Source: a virus
Strand: one strand, 5' to 3'
IMG/VR virus record: IMGVR_UViG_3300006101_000052
Span: 1-27,099 of that record
DNA: 27,099 bases
Within the stretch, counting starts at the first letter, position 1; each line of letters starts with the position of its first letter. The position numbers and the translations under genes are program-made. Positions 12,001 through 17,719 of this stretch are shown here, piece after piece. The notes beneath the pieces were generated by a model that was not told the origin of the DNA, searched no databases, and was given only the letters and a program-made list of their open reading frames with translations.

Positions 12001-14850
12001 ACCGGAGCAACATTTGCTCTAACTAGTGTTAGTGTTACTGGAACTTACCAGCCTACTAAACTAGACGATCCAAATTATAATTCTGTTAGCTTAGGATTGT
12101 GGACAGTTGGAACTAGCTATGCTGTAGGTGATGTAGTTACTGTACGATCTAATCGTTACATTTGCCTAGTAGCCAATACTGCGTCTGGTTTGTTTAATAC
12201 TTCGTTCTCAGCAGGTTATTGGAGATTAATTAATCCAAATGCTATTATGCCAACACCAGTAATTGGAACTTCGGTAATTACCAGTACAGTTGACGGCGGC
12301 TATGGCGCAAGATTACAAGTGTCCTTTACATCAGTTGATGATGGTGGATCAGCAAGTTCATCCGCACCAAGCTCTACACTAGATGGTAGCATCATTGATA
12401 ATCAAATTACTAACGTTATAGAATTACCATCTACGTTCGTAGTATATGATGGTGACGAATTTATTCTAAGACAAGATACTAGTGATGGATCTATACCAAC
12501 GTCTGATGCAGATTATGATACTGCAATAACTGGTGGAGACCTAGCCTACTCAACTGCAACAGGTATACTTGCTGATGATATAATCATTGACGGTGACGGA
12601 TTAGTTACTTCAACAACTAGCCCTGCTCCAGAAGAAGTAGTTCCAGGTCAAGTTGTTGATACACTAGCTATTAAAGTTTATGACAAAGTGTCGACTGGTT
12701 CTGCTAGTATTAAAGCAATTAACCATATTGCTGACGGAATTACAGCCGTATACAGTATTGGTCAAACACCTAATAGTCAGCGAGCTGTTATTGTTAAAGT
12801 TGATTCTAACATAGTAACCTATAATACAGATTATACAGTTAATTATCAATCGGCTGAAATTATTTTTAATACAGTTCCAACAGTAAATTCACTTATTAGT
12901 ATTTTTAGTATAGGATTTAATGGAAGTAATATTTTAGATATTGATTATTTTGTCGGCGATGGTACTACAACTGAATTTATTACAAGAGCAAATTGGGAAA
13001 CCTCTATAACCTCATTAATCTATCTAAATGGACAACCGGCTAATCCTGCTATCTTTAAAACAGATAGTACTTATAATTTTTCTAATGCTATTGGATTGCG
13101 ATTTGCAGTACCACCAAATGCTGGAGATCTAATTAACTATATTATTGTTAATGGAAATCAACAGACATTTGCAGTGACAAAAACAGAAAATATAATGTCT
13201 GATGGAGTAACGCCAACATACACATTACAATATCCAATTGGTGATATATTGCCTAACGAATCTAATATGATTGTGCGTATAGGACAAAATATTCTAAAAG
13301 CACCAAATAACAGTTATTTCTCAATCGGCAGTAACAGATTAAATTATGTTCTTGATCCGACAAAGGTTGCACCATTTTCTCCAACTTCAAACTTGGTAAT
13401 ATATGCTGGCGGAAATATATTAAGACAAGGATCTGACTATTCAGTCGATCCAAGCGGCTTTACAGTTAAAATAACTAAAGCAATTTATTCTAAGTATACT
13501 GGACAACAACTAATTATCAGTGTGCTACCAACAAATGTACCAACGTATAGTTATAATCAAACATCTGGACAAATTACATTCAGCCCGATTCCATCTATGG
13601 GGCAATCAGTTGAAATAATCAGTTCATATAAACAAGATATATTAGATATTCAGCGAACTGACATTAACTATACTTCGGCTATTACAGTGACTCCTGGTAC
13701 ACAAGAGTTTTATACTTACAATTCTATCGGTGGCGGATTAATAACACTTGACAGACCTGTAATCGATAATCAATATATTTGGGTTATTAAAAACAGCACA
13801 TTGCTAACTCCGGGTATCGACTATAAATTAAATGAAGACTTACAATCAATCCAGTTGGCAAATCCTCCTGTTCTTAATGATACAGTTACCTTAATGACGT
13901 TTGGTAGCAATGTATTACCATCTTCAAGTATTTCTTACATGCAATTTAAAGATATGTTAAATCGTGTTTCTTATAAGAGATTAAATGCTACCAAGAGAAC
14001 GACACTAGCAGAAGATTTACATTGGAATGATACACAAATTGTACTAGCGGATGCCAGTAACTTAGATCAGCCAAACCGTGCCAATAACAAACCTGGTATT
14101 ATTGAAATTCGAGGAGAACGTATTGAGTATTTCTCTATCAGCGGAAATGTTTTAAGTCAACTGCGTAGAGGCACATTAGGCACAGGTGTATATAATTTAA
14201 ATAAAACAGGTACATTTGTGCAAGGTATTGGAGCAAGTGAGACTATTCCATATACAGACACTACTACTACTGAAGTTATTACCTCGCCAGGCGGCACAAC
14301 AATTGAATTAGGATTTACTCCGGGTATAGCAGTTGGGTCAACATATAAAGGTTCTGTGCTATCAACACTTGCAGAAACTCAATCTTTGGCAGCTAAATCT
14401 GTAGAAGTATTTGTTGGTGGGTATATTTCTACTGGAAATTGGACTGAAGCTACTAGTTATTCAATCGGGGATATTGTTAATGTAGGACCTTATACATATC
14501 GATGCATAACTGCTAATACTAGCTCAGCATCGTTTGCTGAAGACAGTGCATACTGGCACTTCTTTGTTGGTAATATTCGACTAAAGAATAGCCCTTATAG
14601 TGTTTTCAATATTAATAATGCTCCATACAGTCCTGCTGGTGATGTCACATTCCCTGCAGACTTTACAGTTGACGGTGTTACTCCGGCAATTACACTAACA
14701 AATTCATTGAACTTTGGAACACGAGTTACTGTAGTTAAACAAACAGGACAAGCATGGGATAGCACAATTAATATCTTAAATGACAGTGGCATTATTGCTA
14801 ACTTTATTAAGGCTGCTCCGGGAATTTGGTATACAGACTACAAAAGTTAA
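1..14850 (+). CDS. Giant mosaic virion structural protein / adhesin (5' partial)
   Basis: The reading frame is open from the first base, so the gene begins upstream and the visible part is 4949 residues (numbered here from base 1). Modules in order: a YRGQTYTF beta domain (about 37-60); an NPWARYNRWFH motif (about 222-236); CBM5/12-like W...Y..GD.V...YY modules starting near 1268, 1397, 1579, 2073, 4034 and 4814; a helical segment with HLVGYQKRQYLDNII (about 1658-1700); an FG-GAP-like propeller region (about 1975-2610); GxGY repeats (about 2990-3060, 3373-3453 and 3935-4015); a VKPYRTKIREY motif (about 3300); an Asp/Ser/Thr-rich stretch (about 4110-4220); tandem DGxT units (about 4242-4637); and a GERIEYF...LRRGTLGT domain (about 4700-4730). 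These modules recur in very large structural proteins of T4-like marine phages, some of which are annotated VrlC-like; that label is from memory. The role is inferred to be a virion-surface or tail-fibre component that binds cells or glycans. No catalytic domain was recognised. Stop TAA is at 14848-14850. Confidence 0.9.
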   Translation, partial: QSTNVASTYTVEIQSEGNTNEYLFTPDGLTLNPTLKLYRGQTYTFKINSPGNPFSFMTARSVDIRNRYNISGISSNGVELGNITFTVPNNAPSVLFYQSETDINLGGVIEIFDINSASSLNVTSDILGKNTYTLTSGISLSNGMKVAFSGNVTPELYATGTYYVEGVGSSIKLIPTSILEIVNPYTSSEQIQFDSIPFDAEPFSDASGFASTPDYIVVNRASRDHNPWARYNRWFHKDVINASIVANGDTPSLDQSARAVRPIIEFEADLKLFNFGTTAIDDVDLIDTFTSNAFLSVEGSLGYNIDGVQLSEGMNVIFTADLDPLVKNNIYKVTFVNIQGRRQIRLVEVAVPTFNQTTTILQGKINQSKTYWYNGSTWIVGQQKLTTNQPPLFDVVDSSGISYSDTSVYNGSTFLGTTIFSYKVGTGSNDTVLGFPLSYQNVSNIGDIVFDFTLATDVFQYKTSTSVLTKAVDVGYLSTLDYGGNTVYVNGWQICKTKHVQAGVRIYKNSGLTNNFSIDIFDDITNLSDLSIKVYINGVFLNSTHYSVTADSVHYKIVLNTPILLTDVLTIRTFAAQPINSNGFYEIPLNLQNNPLNDAIGTFTLGEVSAHLNSIVENIDSSTANIRDIGNITQYGTKFVQHSGPLSLGIYHITSESNNIVKAIETSRDDYGTFKRNFIVTASSLGVDGDPATITDLVLQKINANKPNTAPYYFSDMVPYGANITTNLAVVDYRIRTYPLSTVFSLDTLSNKAVGVYWTSNGVKTQLIHGRDYTFSNQAMVVIDSSVKLLTGDTITTVEYDSTDGCFVPATPTKLGIWPAYTPQIYTDTTLVTPRVMIQGHDGSQLLAYGDYRDALILELETRIFNNIKVKYDSTIFDIHDVIPGYSRSSDYSLAEFNQVLAPSFYKWSSLVGVDFSLPLTYDRSNPLTYNYSADTAPDGTAIPGYWRGIYRYMLDTDRPNLCPWEMLGFSICPNWWVSVYGPAPYTSDNLIMWKDIANGVVREPGVPAVTLTKYIRPFLLDHLPVNEEGLLISPLDCGLANGVIVTNTSGNYVFGDIGPVEATWRRSSYFPFSVLITAMLLNPAKSFGVLLDRSRISKNLAGQLIYTETGLHIRPKDIVLPSVYSSKTRVQTAGIVNYVIDLILNYVFSNNLVSYNAYKSDLENITPQLSYRVGAFTNQNQFNLLLESKTPLATGSVFIPSEDYTVFLNTSSPTQKLTYSGVIITRIANGYEIKGYSKTQPYFKAYQSYPGGTLVKVGGISESYVTWTPNQQYITGQVIKNGSTYYRATSTFTSEATFDIATVVALTSLPLVGGVDAIFRTTWDRSTTINFPYGTVLSSVQDVVDFLLGYEQWLMSQGFIFDTFNNNLASVANWSTSAKEFMFWTTQNWSSGQNTWSEWLPNQAYPYGSVVKYNGEYYSASYNLPTTNIFEFANWTALPGLSNVGAGVISLSPSANGITFTTKLTVVDDISNPFNNYEFFKVDGTPLQPSQLDSYREGNTISYSPRTSDGIYCASFYLIQNEHVIIINNVDMFNDVIYNPPSGYKRDRIKVSGYLTNGWYGGLDIPGFIFDQAQIAVWQPWQDYNMGDIINYQGNYYSSITFTAGTASFVASSWSQLSKKPNPQILPNWTNIATQFADFYSLDVDSVDTAQQTLAQHLVGYQKRQYLDNIIQDSVSEFKFYQGMIRDKGTQNVLNHLFGVLTADRKESLTFYEEWALRVGRYGAANAFEDLEIVITQSEVKNNPQGFVLTSRVDNTLNSFILQKTPNDLYVKPLGYNSTPFPVLKNPMPLLRSAGYVDKTDVTISLGHLSDITSYNISTLSNGQYVWVAFDNAGWNVYRFTDLKIRVTDVTYANKILIITCENIVPLKSGDYIGLAQVANLAGFYQIADVSLNTITLTTSVSNFVAPFTQQNELVIYGLVPQRVTSIDTLDNLLLTHLKPNTLVWTDDDGTGSWATWQYNPIYKFSNIENPQSELMYGLGSNLAISSNNFILVVGNNDGRMMIYDKIGVNVPWIERCYLDQPSLSIIHPLIPSQTPVASDIATVLALSSDGEWFAAGSPLVGYIATSYRGDWSNTVNNYAEGDIVTLPQTIGYAYYQAINTVPVNSEPSATSLYWQLIPYIPADTKLGSNSTHPGQGVVSLYKKDSNNQFTLVDSFVSPQPADNENFGASIAFGNNVMYISATGANNNTGKIYKLNYKTLVLASASYNPVGSSLSTIVVSSTHGIRAGMVVQGTGFTNNQTVFYVLTRLEFKNDVSLGPFKLSSGVEQSIQPGMFVTGANIITETTVVNAGQSTALDGTTVNYVIVQSTQDLSPNITQVTFGGVNVLTFTATAVVSLQTLVLDNIPDSQPSGFLNFVTTNWTYDWTSQPPSGSAPGSNFGSLLTISKDANTLAVSSTLISGSTSTGSVSIYKNPSNGFTNPQIISSHANDLRFGNSVTISDTGNYIAIANDSASSGVSANQGSVTVYKNTSTGYVFYQSLVNHIPETDGQFGNKIAFMNDHDTLVVYSKNGDTQTSTTFDVTVGGKVETTFDKTSTNFITTQLNNGRVDVYDMYNTKWVFSESLAPVVNTNVGYGTGLAVSSNNIIVSAPLVLGNNSTTGALYEYSKPLNSQTWNIFRNEVKRADVTKIKKAFLYNKKLGKLLTYLDIIDPLQGKIAGPAEEELSYKTFYDPAIYSQGTAGTVNADGFWADQQVGQLWWDLRTAKFLDNSISDIVYRTNSWSALAAGASVDVYEWIATTLQPSQWDTQQGTSTGLALGISGTSLYGNSAYSVIQKFDNVSKTFKNTYYYWVKNKTITPNVAGRNISANSVANLIADPRGQGYTCLGITSTSSFVLVNAAQYLHESDVALAIEYWTIDKTDQNIHSQWSLISNDSIVELPHNIEQKWIDSLCGIDQGGRAVPDPQLPVKLRYGIENRPRQGMFVNRIEALKELVENINIILQKNQIVETTDISDLEKFDPAPKTISGLYDIAFDNNTELSYANVGSFTAPMLTPIITNGRITGVTIVAAGFGYVNAPYVTVLGTGEGAIIRTVINSIGKITGVTIINSGEGYSSSTECLVRSYSALIKSDDTASGAWSIVSYNTTSKLWTRSSTQSYDVRKYWRYADWFGSYTDPTSGKILFTATQFTAPDFSVATLNELNSIGATVGETVKVRTVGTGGWLLLYKYANSTSVDWTQSYATVAIQNGTVQFNSNLYSFSGTDIGYDSNIFDNSEFDVEASTELRIILTAIKHKILIGDLKQSYLNLFLSSVRYAHSEQPFIDWIFKTSFIRATHNVGALNQPVNYPVDNLSNFQDYVAEVKPYRTKIREYISDYTALDSSSSSVTDFDLQPTFEGTSVTAINVTASNNMIVSSDSNVQKYPWKFWLDNVGYKILEINVTNGGNGYVNVPQVVITSHSGAGAVATAFIANGIVTRVVVVSSGSGYLSAPTITFNGGLGANGTSAKAVAIIGDSLVRTNLIGLKFDRIDQSYYMTTLEQVDKFVGIYPRLQFALSWAPDVRIGQSKVTINGTQILRELYTIAVIKSTTNGYTQYTGTITFVTAPATGSKIVVTYSKDMSVLSATDRIQFYYNPTTGQLGKDLSQLMLGIDYGGVQVNGLGFNVSGGWGSSPFYSEAWANRDPNFNDYYVQVGANSHVFVLPYEPPVGTNINIYYVRQKTFSYISNGASTGYSFDLNMMSPRVTVQSVDTTTNVSSTYQKTGSGGFTLKVASTAGVVAGMGVYGQGFLSRQQILKVVDSTTLTLTEIPDNITLQRTYTTVGSSFSTIKLSDTTGILPGMIITANVTITPAFPETPYQVPAFVSGQKVLSVIDLTTITISAIPDVPLLNGNNVTFTSVPTQGDLLVFSNIAGSFVLKLNSVTGLKAGDVVTSAGTNFTYDTVIAPNGVDTANNCVTLNQVLLTNIPSGNPITFTRTLIEPVDVIISASGTILLSNPYSSGTIITGGTGYSVSDILTVVGGTHSIAAQIKVTAVAMGVITRFSIINQGEYSTVPPNPITVTGGTGTGATFALTSVSVTGTYQPTKLDDPNYNSVSLGLWTVGTSYAVGDVVTVRSNRYICLVANTASGLFNTSFSAGYWRLINPNAIMPTPVIGTSVITSTVDGGYGARLQVSFTSVDDGGSASSSAPSSTLDGSIIDNQITNVIELPSTFVVYDGDEFILRQDTSDGSIPTSDADYDTAITGGDLAYSTATGILADDIIIDGDGLVTSTTSPAPEEVVPGQVVDTLAIKVYDKVSTGSASIKAINHIADGITAVYSIGQTPNSQRAVIVKVDSNIVTYNTDYTVNYQSAEIIFNTVPTVNSLISIFSIGFNGSNILDIDYFVGDGTTTEFITRANWETSITSLIYLNGQPANPAIFKTDSTYNFSNAIGLRFAVPPNAGDLINYIIVNGNQQTFAVTKTENIMSDGVTPTYTLQYPIGDILPNESNMIVRIGQNILKAPNNSYFSIGSNRLNYVLDPTKVAPFSPTSNLVIYAGGNILRQGSDYSVDPSGFTVKITKAIYSKYTGQQLIISVLPTNVPTYSYNQTSGQITFSPIPSMGQSVEIISSYKQDILDIQRTDINYTSAITVTPGTQEFYTYNSIGGGLITLDRPVIDNQYIWVIKNSTLLTPGIDYKLNEDLQSIQLANPPVLNDTVTLMTFGSNVLPSSSISYMQFKDMLNRVSYKRLNATKRTTLAEDLHWNDTQIVLADASNLDQPNRANNKPGIIEIRGERIEYFSISGNVLSQLRRGTLGTGVYNLNKTGTFVQGIGASETIPYTDTTTTEVITSPGGTTIELGFTPGIAVGSTYKGSVLSTLAETQSLAAKSVEVFVGGYISTGNWTEATSYSIGDIVNVGPYTYRCITANTSSASFAEDSAYWHFFVGNIRLKNSPYSVFNINNAPYSPAGDVTFPADFTVDGVTPAITLTNSLNFGTRVTVVKQTGQAWDSTINILNDSGIIANFIKAAPGIWYTDYKS
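5920..7830 (+). other. FG-GAP-like beta-propeller region within the giant protein
   Basis: At least six related blades can be read in this part of the giant protein. They contain the cores GLGSNLAISSNNFILVVG, ALSSDGEWFAAGSP, NFGASIAFGNNVMYISA, FGSLLTISKDANTLAVSS, RFGNSVTISDTGNYIAIAN, FGNKIAFMNDHDTLVV and YGTGLAVSSNNIIVSAP. Most end in a short aromatic strand such as SIYKN, TVYKN or DVYD. The FG...(I/V)(S/A)...G..(I/L)..(G/S)A pattern with a following aromatic strand is that of FG-GAP/integrin-alpha-type propeller repeats. One CBM5/12-like module (from 6217) and two 'GM' modules (about 6631-6900) are inserted between blades. A binding rather than enzymatic role is inferred. Confidence 0.6.
12724..13911 (+). 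other. Tandem beta-sandwich-like units within the giant protein
   Basis: About four successive units in this part of the giant protein (from about 12724, 12946, 13184 and 13561) follow one pattern: a (D/G)G.T..(F/Y) opening, a strand with an NG or GG turn, a DY motif (NTDYTV, GSDYSV, GIDYKL), then a strand, an 'xxPxxGD/N' turn and a final hydrophobic strand. The second unit has its opening and NG strand but no clear DY. Units of this kind are common in phage fibre and virion proteins. Spacing between units varies, so they are diverged copies rather than a recent expansion. Confidence 0.6.
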
Positions 14851-14870
14851 CATAGTAGATAATAATCATT

Positions 14871-14878
14871 GATAAATA
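14871..14878 (+). promoter_or_regulatory. T4-type late promoter, GATAAATA
   Basis: The octamer GATAAATA matches the T4 late consensus TATAAATA at 7 of 8 positions. It lies 20 bp upstream of the ATG at 14899, in the 48-bp gap after the giant gene, and no -35 element is apparent. In T4-like phages this motif is read late in infection by host polymerase with the phage late sigma factor and sliding clamp. Its recurrence ahead of 19092 and 20661 supports it. Confidence 0.65.
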
Positions 14879-14898
14879 TAACATAAAGAGAGATCAAA

Positions 14899-15507
14899 AT
14901 GCAGAGTAAAGACGTAACAGGAATTCATATTGAAGGTCATATTAAAATTCATGACCCTATTTCTAAAGAAATTTACATTAATAAACGCAATGCAATCCAC
15001 TACGAAAACATAAGTGTTGCGCTTGCGCAGTCTCTTTCTAACAGTTCCAATGGATTTATCTATCAAATGGCGTTTGGAAATGGCGGGACAAGCATTGATC
15101 CTACTGGTATTATTACGTATTTGACACCTAATACTAGCGGAACTAATGCTAGCCTATATAATCAAACGTATCAAAAAGTAATTGATCCAAACTCTGCAAC
15201 TAATATAGATCCAACTCGTAATTTTACAGAAATTCGACATGTAACCGGTACAAACTATACTGATATATTTTGTACTTGTTTATTAGACTACGGTGAGCCT
15301 AGTGGACAAAGTGCATATGACACAACTGCGACTGGTGAAACCACTTATATTTTTGATGAGTTGGGATTGAAGAGTTACAGCGCAACAGGACAAAGTTTAC
15401 TATTGACTCACGTTATTTTTCATCCTGTACAAAAAAGTTTAAATCGTTTGATTCAAATTGATTATACAGTGCGTATTCAAAGCCTTACTGGCTTAGTAAA
15501 TGTTTAA
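14899..15507 (+). CDS. Conserved phage structural protein (202 aa), function unknown
   Basis: This 202-residue protein has no signal peptide or membrane segment. Visible features are an N-terminal beta region with IHIEGHIKIHDP and IYINKRNAIHYEN, a short helix (SVALAQSLS), an FGNGGTS motif near residue 56, and a C-terminal beta region ending in QIDYTVRIQSL. It resembles a conserved protein found beside large structural genes in T4-like marine phages, but I cannot give it a T4 gene number. The ATG at 14899 is preceded by a purine-rich AAAGAGAGA and a late promoter, so it is probably the first gene of a late unit that includes the fibre genes. A virion role is inferred from position. The next gene starts 10 bp downstream. 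Confidence 0.85.
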   Translation: MQSKDVTGIHIEGHIKIHDPISKEIYINKRNAIHYENISVALAQSLSNSSNGFIYQMAFGNGGTSIDPTGIITYLTPNTSGTNASLYNQTYQKVIDPNSATNIDPTRNFTEIRHVTGTNYTDIFCTCLLDYGEPSGQSAYDTTATGETTYIFDELGLKSYSATGQSLLLTHVIFHPVQKSLNRLIQIDYTVRIQSLTGLVNV

Positions 15508-15517
15508 GGAATAGACG

Positions 15518-17719
15518 ATGACATATACAGTTCAATTTACTGATTCTACTAATCCTTCAAAACCTTCTATCACAGTTGCAGACGGTGCGCTTAATACACA
15601 AACAAGTTTGACATTTCCTGGAAAAAATTACGCAGGATATGCTCCTGTTATTGCTGGAGACTTGCTACATTTATTAGAAAATTTTGCTAATTCAACTGCA
15701 CCTGCAAATCCTGTACAAGGTCAATTGTGGTTTGACACTAAAAATAACAGTAATGTTCTTATGGTGTATGATGGCAACAGTTGGGTCGAAGCTGGAAATT
15801 TAAAGAAAGCACCTTATGCAAGTGCTCCTAGTGTAGCATCAAGCAGTGCCGGAGATCTATGGGTAGATACAACTAACAGTCAGCTGTACTTATTTTCTGG
15901 TTCATCATGGTTATTGATTGGACCGCAATTTAGTCAAGGTGCCGCAACTGGTCCAGTTGTTGAATCAATTGTCGATACTGGCAATCTTGCACATTCGGTC
16001 ATTTCATTATATGCGTTAAGTTCAGAAAATAATGTATCTTATAGACTTGCAATAATAAGTTCAGACACTTTTACTCCTAAGTCTACAATTACAGGTTATA
16101 GTTCAATCAATGAAGGTATTAATTTGTATGCTAGTACCTCATCTAGTACTGGATCCAGTGCAATATTATGGGGAACAGCTAACAGTGCTAACGCATTAAT
16201 GGTTAACAATAATGCCGTTGCCGCTTCTAACTTTTTAAGAAGTGACGTTGCAAGTACAACTAATCAAGCTCTAAATGTTAGAAGCCCAAATGGCATAAGC
16301 ATTGGTAACGATTTAAGTTTGAGCATTATACAAAATTCAAATAACTTTACATTTAGTTCTTCAAAGAGTGCTAACAGTATAGAATTTAACGTAAACAAAC
16401 AAATTTTAGTACATCTAGATCCTAATGGTAAAGTTGGTATAGGACCTGGAAATGTTAGTCCAGTGTCTGCACTAAGTGTTGCAGGTGTAGTAACAGCAGG
16501 AACACCGGGAACACCAGGCGGACTAGCAGTAACTGACGGTGGCAGTCCGGGATCGACAACTGTATTTTCAGTTAGCCCCTCGGCAGGGATAGCTACATCA
16601 CTTAATACTACTTTTACTGGAAGTACAGTAACTATTGCCGGTGGACAACTAATTTTAAGTGCAGCCACCGCAGATAGTTCAGTAATTTTACCACCACCGA
16701 CTACAGGTACCCCGTTATACGATATCGGTAGCCAATTTCAACCGTTTAGAAATGTTTATGCTCAAAACTTCGTGGGTGCGTTTGTTGGTAACTTCGCTGG
16801 TTCAGTTACTGGTTCAGTTACTGGAACTGCCGATGCTCTTAAAACTCCTACATTGTTTACTGTAGCAGGTGACGTTGCAACGCCAACAACAGATCCAGGC
16901 GTAAGTTTTACTGGAAGTCAACCGTTAGGAACTGCGGTTCTTAATGTTGCAGTACAACCACAAATGATTGGCGGGCAAAAACTTGCATCCTCATCTTTAA
17001 ATAGTGACAAGATACTAGTATTACAAAACGATACCAATCTTGTAAAAATGACAAAAGCAACATTCTTGCAAGGTGTAGCACAGTACGCAATACCAGTTGG
17101 GTCTATTATGCCTTATGCAGGTCCAGCATCTTCTGTGCCACCCGGATGGTTGCTGTGTGATGGAAGTGAAGTTAATAGAACTACCTATAATACATTGTTT
17201 AATTTATTCTTGTATACATACGGAGCACAAAAATCTCTCAAAGGCAACAACACATTTGCATTGCCAGACTTGCGTGGACGTTTCCCATTAGGGCTTGATA
17301 ACATGAATAACTATGGTAATATTCCAGGGTTCGTTCAAGCAACTACTTCTGGAGGAACAACAGTTAATACTGGCGGACAAATTGGTGCGGCAGGAAGAAT
17401 TACACCATTAGCGGCCAACGTTCTTGGCAACTATGGCGGAAATCAAAGTGTGGTTCTTGATGTTACAAATATCCCACAGCACACACATAATCTACAAAGT
17501 GCTAATAATGTTCAATACTATGCACCTGGAGCAGAAGGTGCTACAAGTGATACTAGTGCTAATGCAAATTTTGGATATGGTATACCTACTGGTGCAGGCA
17601 ATACAGGTTATGGTATTTCAACTACTGGAAATGTAAATGCTCCTACAGTTGGCCAGGGTGTAAACACAATGAATCCATATTTGTTCATTAACTATATAAT
17701 TTTTACCGGTAGCCTATAA
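15518..17719 (+). CDS. Tail fibre / short-fibre-like adhesin with C-terminal tail-collar domain
   Basis: The 733-residue protein begins with the domain shared by this fibre family (about 1-200): GKNYAGY at 35-41, [10 protein letters not shown] at 49-58 and QGQLWFDT at 67-74, followed by a second '[13 protein letters not shown]' repeat. The middle is a beta-rich shaft with GTPGTPGG, the [19 protein letters not shown] chaperone-like motif and a GSVTGSVTG repeat. The C-terminus has the phage tail-collar signature: VGSIMPYAG...PPGWLLCDG from about residue 527, [18 protein letters not shown] near 651, and a final [11 protein letters not shown] strand. Collar domains of this type occur in T4 gp12-like fibres, where histidines of the HxH kind bind metal. 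The role is inferred to be irreversible attachment. The start is supported by AAGGA at 15506-15510, which overlaps the upstream stop codon. Confidence 0.9.
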   Translation: MTYTVQFTDSTNPSKPSITVADGALNTQTSLTFPGKNYAGYAPVIAGDLLHLLENFANSTAPANPVQGQLWFDTKNNSNVLMVYDGNSWVEAGNLKKAPYASAPSVASSSAGDLWVDTTNSQLYLFSGSSWLLIGPQFSQGAATGPVVESIVDTGNLAHSVISLYALSSENNVSYRLAIISSDTFTPKSTITGYSSINEGINLYASTSSSTGSSAILWGTANSANALMVNNNAVAASNFLRSDVASTTNQALNVRSPNGISIGNDLSLSIIQNSNNFTFSSSKSANSIEFNVNKQILVHLDPNGKVGIGPGNVSPVSALSVAGVVTAGTPGTPGGLAVTDGGSPGSTTVFSVSPSAGIATSLNTTFTGSTVTIAGGQLILSAATADSSVILPPPTTGTPLYDIGSQFQPFRNVYAQNFVGAFVGNFAGSVTGSVTGTADALKTPTLFTVAGDVATPTTDPGVSFTGSQPLGTAVLNVAVQPQMIGGQKLASSSLNSDKILVLQNDTNLVKMTKATFLQGVAQYAIPVGSIMPYAGPASSVPPGWLLCDGSEVNRTTYNTLFNLFLYTYGAQKSLKGNNTFALPDLRGRFPLGLDNMNNYGNIPGFVQATTSGGTTVNTGGQIGAAGRITPLAANVLGNYGGNQSVVLDVTNIPQHTHNLQSANNVQYYAPGAEGATSDTSANANFGYGIPTGAGNTGYGISTTGNVNAPTVGQGVNTMNPYLFINYIIFTGSL
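16799..16822 (+). repeat. Tandem 12-bp repeat (two perfect copies) in the fibre shaft
   Basis: GGTTCAGTTACT occurs twice head to tail and encodes GSVTGSVT, followed by a third diverged GT unit. In-frame repeats of this kind lengthen or shorten a fibre shaft by slippage without changing frame. Confidence 0.85.

Noticed and set aside
8076-13453. Several 60-86-aa open frames on the minus strand inside the giant gene
   Set aside because: All are antisense to a continuous, motif-rich coding frame and show no recognisable protein motif or promoter.
16264-16668. 134-aa open frame on the minus strand
   Set aside because: It lies wholly inside the collar fibre gene, has no ribosome binding site I can defend, and its composition is that of a reverse-frame shadow of Thr/Ser/Gly-rich coding.
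17097-17636. Two short plus-strand frames inside the collar domain region
   Set aside because: They are frame-shifted readings of the collar sequence, which itself has an intact, recognisable signature.
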